Assembly: GCA_023416655.1 (NCBI GenBank)
Contig: JAEZHK010000056.1
Coordinates: forward strand, 1 to 64,000
Direction: 5' to 3'
DNA from: Bacillota bacterium
GTDB lineage: Bacteria > Bacillota > Clostridia > Christensenellales > Aristaeellaceae
Length of the DNA: 64,000 bases
The position numbers and the translations under genes are program-made. The notes beneath the pieces are model-generated. The model searched no databases. It worked only from the letters and a program-made list of their open reading frames with translations, and was not told where the DNA came from. Shown here one piece after another: positions 42,965 through 50,714 of this stretch. The first letter of the stretch is position 1; the number at the start of each line of letters is the position of its first letter.

Positions 42965-44110
42965 TCACAATATGTCGCGGATCGTAAGCCCCGACATCAG
43001 CATCAGCATGTCCTTTTGCTCAAGCGGGTCGAGGCCGGTGACCGCCTTGATCTTTTTGAGCTGATTGGTGACGGTGTTCCGGTGCACGTACCGCGCCTCG
43101 GCGATCCTAACGAGGTTGCCGTTCAGCGCCTGGTAGGCGCGCAGAAGGCCCATTAGCTCGGTCCCGTTCTCCCGGTCGTATTTTTCGAGGGCGCCGACCG
43201 TCTCCTGGTAGAAGCCGCGCAGGAGCTTCTTGTCCTCGATGGCGCAGAGCAGCTTGAAAAAGCCCAGCCGGTCGTAGTAGACGGTGGTCTCACCCCGGCG
43301 CCTCGCCATCTGCATGGCGGAGAGGGCGCGTTCGAAGTTCATCGTCTGGTCGTAGATGCCCTCGTGGTTGGAGCTGACGCCCACGCGGAGCGACAGCCCC
43401 GGCAGTTCCGTCCTGATGAGGGTCAAAAAGTCCTGCAGGAAGGCTTCGATCTCCTCGGCCTCATAGTTGACCAAGACCAGGATGCGAGCCTCCTTGTAGG
43501 AGAAGGACACGAAAAGCTCGTGCAGCCGCCGGGCCGCGGCCTCCGCGATGCGGGAAAGCTCCATGTCCCACCAGCCGTCCCCGTCCGCGCCCACGCTCAC
43601 GAAGCAGAAGCGGCTCGAGCGCTGGTAGCCGAAGCGTTCCAGCTGCAGCGCCTGGGCCTCCACGTCGCCCGCCTTGAAGAGGATGTTCTTGATGATGGAG
43701 GCGATGGTCTGGTCGGCTTGCTCGCTAACCATGATGCGGTGGCAGAAGTCGCGGGTCATATCCACCATCCTTGTCTCCTCCGGGATGGTGAAGAGCGGCA
43801 GATCCACCTGGTCGCAGTAGGCGGCGAGGTCCGGCGGGATTTCCTTGGTGTAGGGGCCGAGGTTGACCACGAAGGCGCTAGCGCGGCTGGCGGTGAGCTT
43901 CCTCGCGAAGTTCGTAAACCAGTCGCCGCCGCTATTTTGGATGCCCGCGGTAAAGACCAGCTCCCCGCCGTGCAGAAATGCGGAGACGGAATCGTCCTCG
44001 ATGATGTGCACCCACTGGACGAGGTTATTCATGCCGCCCTTCCCGGCCACGAGGTTCATTTTGTACAGGAAGGTGGCGTTTTTGAAGAGCTTGCGCACCA
44101 TGATCGCCAT
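42965..44110 (-). CDS. PucR-family transcriptional regulator
   Basis: 381 residues. N-terminal PucR domain (about 1-125; LVQWVHIIEDDSVSAFLHGG, LPLFTIPEETRMVDMTRDFC), a middle GGDEF-like degenerate region (SLRVGVSSNHEGIYDQTMNF) and a C-terminal helix-turn-helix with the PucR/CdaR signature GNLVRIAEARYVHRNTVTNQ then LKKIKAVTGLDP. The ATG at 44108-44110 has GGAGG seven bases upstream. It converges on the two-dehydrogenase operon, which it may control as an activator responding to a metabolite. A terminator-like hairpin lies in its own leader. Confidence 0.88.
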   Translation of the reverse strand: MAIMVRKLFKNATFLYKMNLVAGKGGMNNLVQWVHIIEDDSVSAFLHGGELVFTAGIQNSGGDWFTNFARKLTASRASAFVVNLGPYTKEIPPDLAAYCDQVDLPLFTIPEETRMVDMTRDFCHRIMVSEQADQTIASIIKNILFKAGDVEAQALQLERFGYQRSSRFCFVSVGADGDGWWDMELSRIAEAAARRLHELFVSFSYKEARILVLVNYEAEEIEAFLQDFLTLIRTELPGLSLRVGVSSNHEGIYDQTMNFERALSAMQMARRRGETTVYYDRLGFFKLLCAIEDKKLLRGFYQETVGALEKYDRENGTELMGLLRAYQALNGNLVRIAEARYVHRNTVTNQLKKIKAVTGLDPLEQKDMLMLMSGLTIRDIL

Positions 44111-44122
44111 CAGACCGCCTCC

Positions 44123-44161
44123 AAAAAACGACGAGGACGCCGCATGCGCGACGCCCTCGTC
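44123..44161 (-). promoter_or_regulatory. Leader terminator/attenuator of the PucR gene
   Basis: On the minus strand a hairpin (GACGAGGGCG pairs with CG-t-CCTCGTC, centre GCATGC) is followed by GTTTTTTGG. It lies between the promoter (44176-44204) and the SD, so transcripts would stop there unless the hairpin is disrupted. Confidence 0.6.
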
Positions 44162-44175
44162 CCTCAAGTTGGCCC

Positions 44176-44204
44176 ATTATAGCATACTCTTTAATGCCCG
44201 GCAA
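44176..44204 (-). promoter_or_regulatory. Promoter of the PucR gene
   Basis: Minus-strand TTGCCG (44199-44204), 17-bp spacer, TGC-TATAAT (44176-44181), extended -10. Its -35 box directly borders element R3. Confidence 0.65.
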
Positions 44205-44207
44205 GGG

Positions 44208-44560
44208 GGCAACGGCATGAACTGAAGTTCCTGCCGTTGCCAGAGGGAACGTGGGCGGATTGTTGAAATTCCTGCGGGAATTTCCGGGCACAATCCGCAC
44301 ATGCAGAAATGATTCCCCGACTCGGCGCAACATTCCAAACCATTGGAATGTTGCGGTCGCGAAGCGACTTGGTTTCCCAAAGGGAAACCAACCTTGGGGG
44401 GCAAGCGCGCCCTTTGGGGGAATCCATAACACCGGTAAGGAAGTTTCGCCCTGCGGCGAAACTTGTCCCATCGGGACTGAATTTGCCGCATGCGGCAAAT
44501 TCACCTCAAGCCGGTACTTATGGTCGAACATGGAGGACCGCGGCCCTCCAAACCTCCCGG
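44208..44560 (-). repeat. Family-2 modular palindromic element, copy R3
   Basis: The complete form: both blocks that are missing alternately in R1 and R2 are present. It begins eight bases after the asnB stop and points the same way, running up to the pucR promoter. Hairpins include GTTTCCC/GGGAAAC, GTCGC/GCGAC, CGCAACATTCCA and complement, AATTTGCCGC/GCGGCAAATT and AAGTTTCGCC/GGCGAAACTT. Confidence 0.85.
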
Positions 44561-44567
44561 GAGTTGC

Positions 44568-46385
44568 CTATAAAATTCGCACGCTGTAGCGCCTGAGCCA
44601 GTAGTCCAGCTGCAGAAGGTAGGCGATGGTCTGCGGCGCGGTCATGAGCTGGCCGTACCAGTTCTGCGCCGGTTCCTGGTCGAGAAGCCGCGCCGCCTCC
44701 TTGGGCTTGACGATGGTCCAGATGGGCGCGGAGGGGCATGCGAGGATGTCACGCAGCCTTTCCTTGACCAGGAGCGCGTAGGCCGGGTTGTGCGTCTTGG
44801 GATAGGGGCTCTTTTTCCGGAGCAGAACTTTCTCCGGCAGGTAGTCGGCCATGGCCTTTCGCAATAGCCCCTTCTCGTAACCGCCCAGCTCCTTCACCGG
44901 CCAGGGCGTGGCGTACAGGTACTCGGCGATTCGGTGGTCGCAGAAGGGCACGCGCACCTCAAGGCCCGAGTACATGCCCATTCGGTCCTTGCGGTCCAGC
45001 AGCGTCTGCATGAACCAGTCGAAGTTGAGCCGCGTCATCTCCCGCATGCGCTTCTCGCCCGCGTCGGTCGATGGCAGCACGTCCGTCTCAGCGAGCGTCA
45101 TGCGGTAGCGTTCGTCCACGTATTTGAATGGGTCCCGCCCGCCCAGCGCGTCCGGCTGGAGGAGCGACGCGCGGAAGGCCGTGGACTGCGCCCACGGGAA
45201 GCCGTTGCGGGCGAGGATGTCCGGGTCCCGGTACCAGGGATAGCCGCCGAAGATCTCGTCGGCGCACTCGCCGGAGAGCGCCACCGTAATGTCCTGCCGC
45301 ACTTTCTTGCAAAAGAGCAGCAGCGAGCTGTCCACGTCGGCCATGCCGGGCAGGTCCCGCGCGTCGACCGCGTCGTACAGCGCGTCCGCCAGTTCCTCGG
45401 TGTCCAGTTCGATCCGGTGGTGACGGCTGCCCAGCGCTTCGGTCATGATGCCGATGTACTCGTCGTCGCTGTTGGGCTGGAAGTGCGAGGCGCGGAAGTA
45501 CCGGTCATTGTCCTTGTAGGTGACGTTGAAGGTGTCGAGCGTCTCGCCCTTTTCCCTCAGGTGCTCCGCCGCCACCGCCGAAAGGATGCTGGAGTCGAGG
45601 CCGCCGGACAAAAAGCAGCCCACCGGCACGTCGGAGACCAGCTGCCGCCGGATGGCATCGGTCACCAGCGCCCGCACGTTCATTACGGTGGTCGTGAGGT
45701 CGTCCGGGTGCTCGCGGTCGGTCAGCTTCCAGTAGGGTTCCAGCGAGAGCTTTCCACTATTATAGTAGCCGCGCCAGCCGGGACGCACCTCGTGGATGCC
45801 CTCAAACACGCCGCAGCCGGGCGTGCGGCCTGGCCCCAGCAGCATCACTTCGCACACGCCGCCGGGCGCGAGCCTCGCCTCCATACCTGGGTAGGTCAGA
45901 ATGGTTTTGAGCTCCGACGAAAATAAAAACGCCTCGCCCGCCCGCGCATAAAAAAGCGGCTTGACGCCGATGCGGTCCCGGGCCAGGAACAGCCGCCCGG
46001 CGCTGACCTCGTAGACGCCGAATGCGAAGATGCCGTTGAAGTGGTCCACGCAAGACCCGCCCCACTGGGCGTACGCGTGCAAGAGGACCTCCGTGTCCGA
46101 GTGGCTGGTAAAGTGATGGCCCAGCGCTTCGAGGTCCCCGCGGATGTCGTCGGTATTGTAGAGCTCGCCGTTGTAGACCACTATGTAGGTCTCGCCCTTA
46201 AAGTCCAGCGACATCGGCTGCCGCCCGTGTTCCAGATCCACCACCGACAGCCGCCGGTGCAGTAGCGCCGCCCCCGCGCTCAGCCAAAGCCCCTCCTGAT
46301 CCGGCCCGCGCCGAGCCATCGTCTCAAGCATCGGCGGATAGGCTCGCTCGTCGCTCCAGCCGATGATCCCCGCAATTCCGCACAT
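44568..46385 (-). CDS. asnB: Asparagine synthase (glutamine-hydrolysing)
   Basis: Makes asparagine from aspartate, ATP and glutamine. 605 residues. The N-terminal class II glutaminase domain starts MCGIAGIIGW, so Cys2 becomes the nucleophile after Met removal; RRGPDQEG and YNGELYN are typical. The synthetase domain has the PP-loop FLSGGLDSSILSAVAA and SGECADEIFGGYPW. GGAGG precedes the ATG by seven bases. It stands alone with a family-2 element at its 3' end. Close relatives also amidate other compounds, but the length and motifs fit general AsnB. Confidence 0.95.
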   Translation of the reverse strand: MCGIAGIIGWSDERAYPPMLETMARRGPDQEGLWLSAGAALLHRRLSVVDLEHGRQPMSLDFKGETYIVVYNGELYNTDDIRGDLEALGHHFTSHSDTEVLLHAYAQWGGSCVDHFNGIFAFGVYEVSAGRLFLARDRIGVKPLFYARAGEAFLFSSELKTILTYPGMEARLAPGGVCEVMLLGPGRTPGCGVFEGIHEVRPGWRGYYNSGKLSLEPYWKLTDREHPDDLTTTVMNVRALVTDAIRRQLVSDVPVGCFLSGGLDSSILSAVAAEHLREKGETLDTFNVTYKDNDRYFRASHFQPNSDDEYIGIMTEALGSRHHRIELDTEELADALYDAVDARDLPGMADVDSSLLLFCKKVRQDITVALSGECADEIFGGYPWYRDPDILARNGFPWAQSTAFRASLLQPDALGGRDPFKYVDERYRMTLAETDVLPSTDAGEKRMREMTRLNFDWFMQTLLDRKDRMGMYSGLEVRVPFCDHRIAEYLYATPWPVKELGGYEKGLLRKAMADYLPEKVLLRKKSPYPKTHNPAYALLVKERLRDILACPSAPIWTIVKPKEAARLLDQEPAQNWYGQLMTAPQTIAYLLQLDYWLRRYSVRIL

Positions 46386-46474
46386 GTCGCCGCCTCCCCA
46401 TCACACGCATGCACTAGAGTATGCGCCCGTCGGGGCAGCCGTGCTCGCGGTTGCCGATATGCCTGCGAAAGAAA

Positions 46475-46530
46475 CGCCCGGGGGCGCTGCCCCCGGGACC
46501 CCCGCCAGAGGGATGGTATCCGACTCCCCA
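46475..46530 (+). repeat. Family-3 element between asnB and the GNAT gene
   Basis: Palindrome CCCGGGGGC/GCCCCCGGG, then ACCCCCGCC and AGAGGGATGGTATCC. It is on the plus strand, while both flanking genes are on the minus strand, so it is one of the copies not oriented with a gene. Confidence 0.6.
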
Positions 46531-46616
46531 CAGAAGCGAAGCATAAAGATTGCTTTGTTCAAAGGTCGAAAAGATCCGTCCCGACGTCAAAAACGATTTT
46601 CAATTGGCATTAGGAC

Positions 46617-47114
46617 TTACGGGCCGATCAGCCGTTCAAAGGCGATGTAGTAGCCGCCGAAGAAGCGCACCCGCCTCAGTTCGCGGTAGCCGAGCTTGCG
46701 GTACAGGCGCAGCGCGGCGGGGTTGTCCACGCTCGTCAGGTGCCGCGTGGCCTTGTAGCCCTGGCGGGCAGCCTCCTCGATGACGCGCCGCATCACCTCC
46801 GCGCCGATGCCCTGGCCCTGGCGCGCCGGGTCGACGCAGAGCCTGGAAAGGACGCAGCTGGGCACGTCGGTCCAGCCCGCGTCCAGCCCGTTTTCAAAAT
46901 CCTCATCCATAAGCGTGATCGTGGCGACGAGAACGCCGTCCTCGGAGAGCATCCACAGGTCGCCCCGGGCGATGTCCTCGTCGATGATCTCCCGGGTCGG
47001 GTAGCTCTCGTCCCAGACGGAGGTGCCGTTCGTGCGCCCTATGCGCTTCGCCGCCTGGAACAGCCGCTCGATGGCCTCCGCGTCCTCGGGCCGGGCCCGT
47101 TCGAAAGTGCGCAT
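46617..47114 (-). CDS. GNAT-family N-acetyltransferase
   Basis: 165 residues. The acetyl-CoA pyrophosphate-binding motif is VDPARQGQGIGAEVMRRVIE (about 108-127), preceded by the beta-4 strand CVLSRLCV, and followed by SVDNPAALRLYRKLGYRE, as in RimI-like acetyltransferases. The ATG at 47112-47114 with GGAGGAGG six bases upstream is preferred to an ATG seven codons earlier that lacks an SD. The substrate is unknown; family members modify amino groups of proteins or small molecules. Confidence 0.88.
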   Translation of the reverse strand: MRTFERARPEDAEAIERLFQAAKRIGRTNGTSVWDESYPTREIIDEDIARGDLWMLSEDGVLVATITLMDEDFENGLDAGWTDVPSCVLSRLCVDPARQGQGIGAEVMRRVIEEAARQGYKATRHLTSVDNPAALRLYRKLGYRELRRVRFFGGYYIAFERLIGP

Positions 47115-47195
47115 GCGATCCCTCCTCCATGACAAGCCTGATTCCCCGGTCTTTCCGCGCTACGACCATTGACTTTTCATGGCGGGTCTTTTGTG

Positions 47196-47223
47196 AAAAG
47201 ACCGACCCTTTCGGATCGGCCTT
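47196..47223 (-). terminator. Terminator of the LCP gene
   Basis: Minus strand AAGGCCGATCC, GAAA loop, GGGTCGGTCTTTT: a GC-rich stem followed by TTTT. Confidence 0.85.
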
Positions 47224-47234
47224 GTCGTAAGGGA

Positions 47235-48395
47235 TTATTCCTCGTAGATGAACTTGTACAGGCGCGCCGCGTTGGCGGCAAAGTCGACATCGTAGAGCGC
47301 GGAGCCGCTGGTTTTGCGGTTCTCGCTCACGTAGGTGCCCGTGATGGGCATGAGCCCGGTGGTCACCTTGCCGATGCCGCTGCTCAGAGCCGTCTTCGCG
47401 AGGCCCACGGCGCTGATGGTGTCCACGTTGGTCTGCATGTAGTCCCAGACGGAGGTGGCCAGCTGCATCAGCTGCGTGATGGACACGGAGCCGCGGAGTT
47501 TCTGGATGGCGGCGTCGATGACCTTGCGCTGGCGCTCGGTGCGCTGGTAGTCGCTGTCGATGTGACGGATCCGGGCGTAGGCCAGCGCCTGCAGGCCGTC
47601 CAGCGGGGTGTCCGCGCCGTATTTCTTTAGGTTGTACTCGCCGGCCAGCCACTTTTCCTTGCTCAGCTTGAGAAGCCGGCCCTGCTCCTTGAGGTTTTGG
47701 TTGATCTGCTCCATCTCTTCCTCGGTCACGTCCAGCTGGATGCCGCCCAGCGTGTCGACGATCTCCTTGAAGCCGCTGAAGTTGACGAGCACGTACTTCG
47801 AGATGTTCAGCTTGAAGCACTCGTTGACCACCTTCATGGTCAGCTCGGGCCCGCCGTAGTAGCTGGCGGAGTTGATCTTCTGGTCACCGTGGCCGGGAAT
47901 GGGCACGATGGTGTCACGCATGATGGAGATCAGCTTGATGCGGCCGTCGTTGGTGTTAATGGAGGCGACGATGATGGTGTCCGTTCGGGAGACCTTTTTG
48001 ATGTTGCGGGTGTCGGAACCCAGGAGCAGGATATTTGTCCACTCCCCGGGCAGCCCGTCGGTGATGGAGAGGTTGTCCACCTTGACCTTCTCGTCGCCCT
48101 CAAGCGGCGCAAGGTCCGGATCGCTCTGGATCAGTTCGTTGATGGTCATGGTGCCGCCGGTCTCGCCGGGCTCGGGGGTCGGCGCGTCCGCCTCGGTCCA
48201 CTCGCTGGTCGTGGCGGAGGGGGCGGGCGTCGGAAGCACCGGGTTGTCCGCCGTCACGCTGCCGCGGGGGCGGGTGAGAACCACGGCCAACATGACGACG
48301 AGGACGACGACGACCGTCAGAAACGCGTAAAAGCGGCCGGTAATGCGCTTTTTCGGTGCGCGCCGATTGTTGGAAGAGTAACCCCTGTTGCTCAC
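47235..48395 (-). CDS. LytR-CpsA-Psr (LCP) family cell-wall glycopolymer transferase
   Basis: 386 residues: short basic cytoplasmic start, one membrane helix (about 22-41, FYAFLTVVVVLVVMLAVVLT), a Pro/Thr-rich linker, then the LCP domain outside the cell. Core motifs: NILLLGSDTRN, SRTDTIIVASINTNDGRIKLISIMRDT (the pyrophosphate-lipid pocket arginines), GHGDQKINSASYYGGPEL and ALAYARIRHIDSDYQRTERQ. These enzymes move wall polymers from a lipid carrier to peptidoglycan. The start is GTG at 48393-48395 with GAGGAG seven bases upstream. Single gene with its own promoter (48495-48523) and terminator. Confidence 0.93.
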   Translation of the reverse strand: MSNRGYSSNNRRAPKKRITGRFYAFLTVVVVLVVMLAVVLTRPRGSVTADNPVLPTPAPSATTSEWTEADAPTPEPGETGGTMTINELIQSDPDLAPLEGDEKVKVDNLSITDGLPGEWTNILLLGSDTRNIKKVSRTDTIIVASINTNDGRIKLISIMRDTIVPIPGHGDQKINSASYYGGPELTMKVVNECFKLNISKYVLVNFSGFKEIVDTLGGIQLDVTEEEMEQINQNLKEQGRLLKLSKEKWLAGEYNLKKYGADTPLDGLQALAYARIRHIDSDYQRTERQRKVIDAAIQKLRGSVSITQLMQLATSVWDYMQTNVDTISAVGLAKTALSSGIGKVTTGLMPITGTYVSENRKTSGSALYDVDFAANAARLYKFIYEE

Positions 48396-48494
48396 GGAAA
48401 CAGCTCCTCGCTATCATGTTGGAAAATTTTGCGTCAAAGACAAACGGCGCGGCGCGAAAACGCGCCGCCGCGATGCGTCTGGGCAGCGTACCTG

Positions 48495-48523
48495 ATTATA
48501 ACGTATTGTATCATAAAATGCAA
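48495..48523 (-). promoter_or_regulatory. Promoter of the LCP gene
   Basis: Minus-strand TTGCAT (48518-48523), 17-bp spacer, TATAAT (48495-48500). Confidence 0.7.
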
Positions 48524-48547
48524 ATCAGAAACCGTAAAAAAATGTGG

Positions 48548-48645
48548 CATTGAAAATCTGCCGCGCATCTTTTCAATGCGATGGAACGGGGCAGGCCCTG
48601 TGCGACAAGGCGCACAGGGCCTGCGCATGATGCGGAAGCAGCCTG
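48548..48645 (+). repeat. Hairpin cluster, possible family-1 derivative (copy H)
   Basis: A P4-like hairpin GCATTGAAAA/TTTTCAATGC (48548-48579), then a perfect 14-bp inverted repeat GCAGGCCCTGTGCG (48591-48604) with its complement (48611-48624), then GGAAGCAGCCTGCG, which resembles the P4-P3 joint of copy C. The remainder of the gap (48646-48817) shows nothing clear. Confidence 0.4.
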
Positions 48646-48817
48646 CGACCACAGCCCCCTCCGGCAGCTTTTTATACGCATAGAAGCCGCTGCGCGCCTG
48701 TCCGCGTAATCGGTGGCCGCGGCTCCCGAACCCCCATTGGGTTTTGTATCTTTTCCCTTGGCAAATCGAGGCTGTTATTGGATCAGGAACGCAGCGGATT
48801 TAATCTATTTCCTTTGC

Positions 48818-48892
48818 GAGGGGTCCAGGGGAAATCATTTCCCCTGGCGGGTGGTCCGGAGGGCGGAGCCCTCCGGCGTTCTTTTCGCCTCT
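48818..48892 (-). repeat. Family-3 double palindrome in the mnmA 3' UTR
   Basis: CCGGAGGGC/GCCCTCCGG and AGGGGAAAT/ATTTCCCCT palindromes with the GGGGTCC flank. Nearly the same as the copy at 7317-7395. Confidence 0.75.
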
Positions 48893-49954
48893 CTATCGCA
48901 CAATCCCGCCGCCCAGGCATTCGTTATCCAGGTAGAAGACGGTGGACTGGCCGGGGGTGACGGCGCGCTGGGGTTGATCGAAGCGGACGAGGATGCCGGT
49001 GCCGTCCACGCAGATCATCGCGTCCTGCAGCGGCTGGCGGTGGCGAAGCCGCGCTTTGACATTAAGCCACTCGCCCGGGCTTAACGGGGGGAAGCCCGAA
49101 ATCCAGGTCGCGTCCTCGAGGGTCGATTCAAGCGAGAAGAGCAGCGGCGAATCCGCCCGCTGATCCACCACCAGCACGTTTCGGGCGAGGTCCTTGCCCA
49201 CCACGTACCAGCGCCCGCCCTCGCCGCCCACACCCAGCCCTCGTCGCTGGCCGGGGGTGTAGTACATCAGCCCCTCGTGGCTGCCGACGGCCTTGCCGTC
49301 CACGGTCTCGATCACACCGGGCTGCGCGGGCAGATAATTTTGAAGAAATTGCCTGAACTTGCGCTCGCCGATGAAGCAGACGCCGGTGGAGTCCTTCTTC
49401 GCGGCGGTACGCAGGCCCTCCGCGCGGGCGATTTCGCGGATGTCCGCCTTGGTCATGCCGCCCACGGGGAACACCGCCTTCATAAGCTGCGGCTGGGAGA
49501 GCATGTAGAGGAAGTATGTCTGGTCCTTGTCCGGGTCGGCGCTCATCAGAAGCCGGGCGCGGCCCTCGAATTTATCCGTTCTCGCGAAGTGGCCGGTGGC
49601 CAGCGCGTCCGCGCCCAGCCGGTCGGCAAAGTCCTTCAGCGCGCTGAACTTGATCTCACGGTTGCACAGCACATCCGGATTCGGCGTGCGCCCCCGGCGG
49701 TACTCCGCAAGGAAGTGCTCAAACACCCGGTCCATGTATTCCTTCTGGAAGTTGACGGCGTAGTAGGGGATGCCGATCTTGTCGCACACGGCGCGCACGT
49801 CCGCCCAGTCCGATTCCGCGGTGCAGACGCCCATGTCGTCCTTTTCGGCCCAGTTGTTCATGAATACGCCGATCACCTCGTGGCCTTCGCGCTTTAACTG
49901 AAGCGCCGCCACGGAGGAATCGACTCCCCCGGACATGCCCACAACGACGCGCAT
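48893..49954 (-). CDS. mnmA: tRNA-specific 2-thiouridylase
   Basis: Makes 2-thiouridine at wobble position 34 of tRNA Lys, Glu and Gln. 353 residues. PP-loop GMSGGVDSSVAALQL, NRGRTPNPDVLCNREIKF-type segment (RRGRTPNPDVLCNREIKF; catalytic Cys), GHFAR, and the second catalytic Cys in STGVCFIGERKF. GGGAGG precedes the ATG at 49952-49954. It lies 11 bp after the flavodoxin-like gene, in one operon. Like many Clostridia the window has mnmA without a neighbouring iscS. Confidence 0.95.
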   Translation of the reverse strand: MRVVVGMSGGVDSSVAALQLKREGHEVIGVFMNNWAEKDDMGVCTAESDWADVRAVCDKIGIPYYAVNFQKEYMDRVFEHFLAEYRRGRTPNPDVLCNREIKFSALKDFADRLGADALATGHFARTDKFEGRARLLMSADPDKDQTYFLYMLSQPQLMKAVFPVGGMTKADIREIARAEGLRTAAKKDSTGVCFIGERKFRQFLQNYLPAQPGVIETVDGKAVGSHEGLMYYTPGQRRGLGVGGEGGRWYVVGKDLARNVLVVDQRADSPLLFSLESTLEDATWISGFPPLSPGEWLNVKARLRHRQPLQDAMICVDGTGILVRFDQPQRAVTPGQSTVFYLDNECLGGGIVR

Positions 49955-49965
49955 ATTTCCTCCCG

Positions 49966-50382
49966 CTACGCTTTTTGGTCGGACTCGACCAGCGCGCGGG
50001 CAAAGGCGCGCGCGGACTGAAGATCGGCGGCTTTGGGCCCGCCTCGGCCGAACAGGTTCTTGAGCGGCGCGCGGAAGGTCTTTTCAGCGACCGCCACGCC
50101 GCGCGCCTGAAGCGCCTGGCGCATCTGGTGGAGCGCCTCGCCGCCGCCCGGGCACTGGAACAGCGCCGCGCGGCGCACGCGGGAGGGGCTGAGGGTTTCG
50201 ATGAACTGCATCGTCACCCGGTCGGCCCGGGCGCCCTCGCAGCCCAAAAACATCAGGTCCACGTTTTCGGGCATGTATGCGGGCAGCAGCGGCTCCATTG
50301 CGCAGCCCACCTCGGAGGCCACCGCCTCGGCAATCGCTTCCGCTGACCCGCGCTGGCTCATGTAGTAGACCTTGCACCGCAT
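49966..50382 (-). CDS. Flavodoxin-like domain protein
   Basis: 138 residues. The N-terminus MRCKVYYMSQRGSAEAIAEA matches the first strand and phosphate-binding loop of flavodoxin-fold proteins (a serine/glycine loop after a hydrophobic strand), followed by VDLMFLGCEGA and AALFQCPGGG. The loop is not the classic T/SxTGxT, so FMN binding is uncertain. The ATG at 50380-50382 has GGGGTG upstream. Upstream, minus-strand TTGTGG-17-TATCAT may be the promoter. The pairing with mnmA could mean electron supply, but this is a guess. Confidence 0.65.
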   Translation of the reverse strand: MRCKVYYMSQRGSAEAIAEAVASEVGCAMEPLLPAYMPENVDLMFLGCEGARADRVTMQFIETLSPSRVRRAALFQCPGGGEALHQMRQALQARGVAVAEKTFRAPLKNLFGRGGPKAADLQSARAFARALVESDQKA

Positions 50383-50544
50383 GAAAACACCCCGCAATCC
50401 TGTGACCGATTACGGCCTCATGATAACGGGGTCATGTAATATCCACAAGAAGCAGGTTTTTATTTCACATGATCTTCATAAATTAAGCGAAACGCAGTAT
50501 CGAAACAATGCGGATTCGGGCGAATTCTTTGCGTATTTACGCGC

Positions 50545-50711
50545 TTCGTCGTCAGGCCCGCGCACCGGGAATCGGTTTCCGTAGTAAGTAGCGAATACTG
50601 GTGGCGGAAAGCTTCCTTCAGTCAGCACCGCCCGGGACGCCTGCGGGCCTTGCATGGCTCACGCAGTCTTCCTCTTTCGAATTGAAAAGCCGCCCGGCGG
50701 ATTTACAATGC
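50545..50711 (-). repeat. Family-1 element, copy D (degenerate)
   Basis: In the lysC 3' UTR, same direction. P4 about 50678-50709 (ATTGAAAAGCCGCC and partner) and parts of P2 and P3 are recognisable (GGCTCACGCAGTCTTCC, GGTTTCCGTAGTAAGTAG), but several stems carry unpaired changes. Confidence 0.7.
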
Positions 50712-50714
50712 CTT

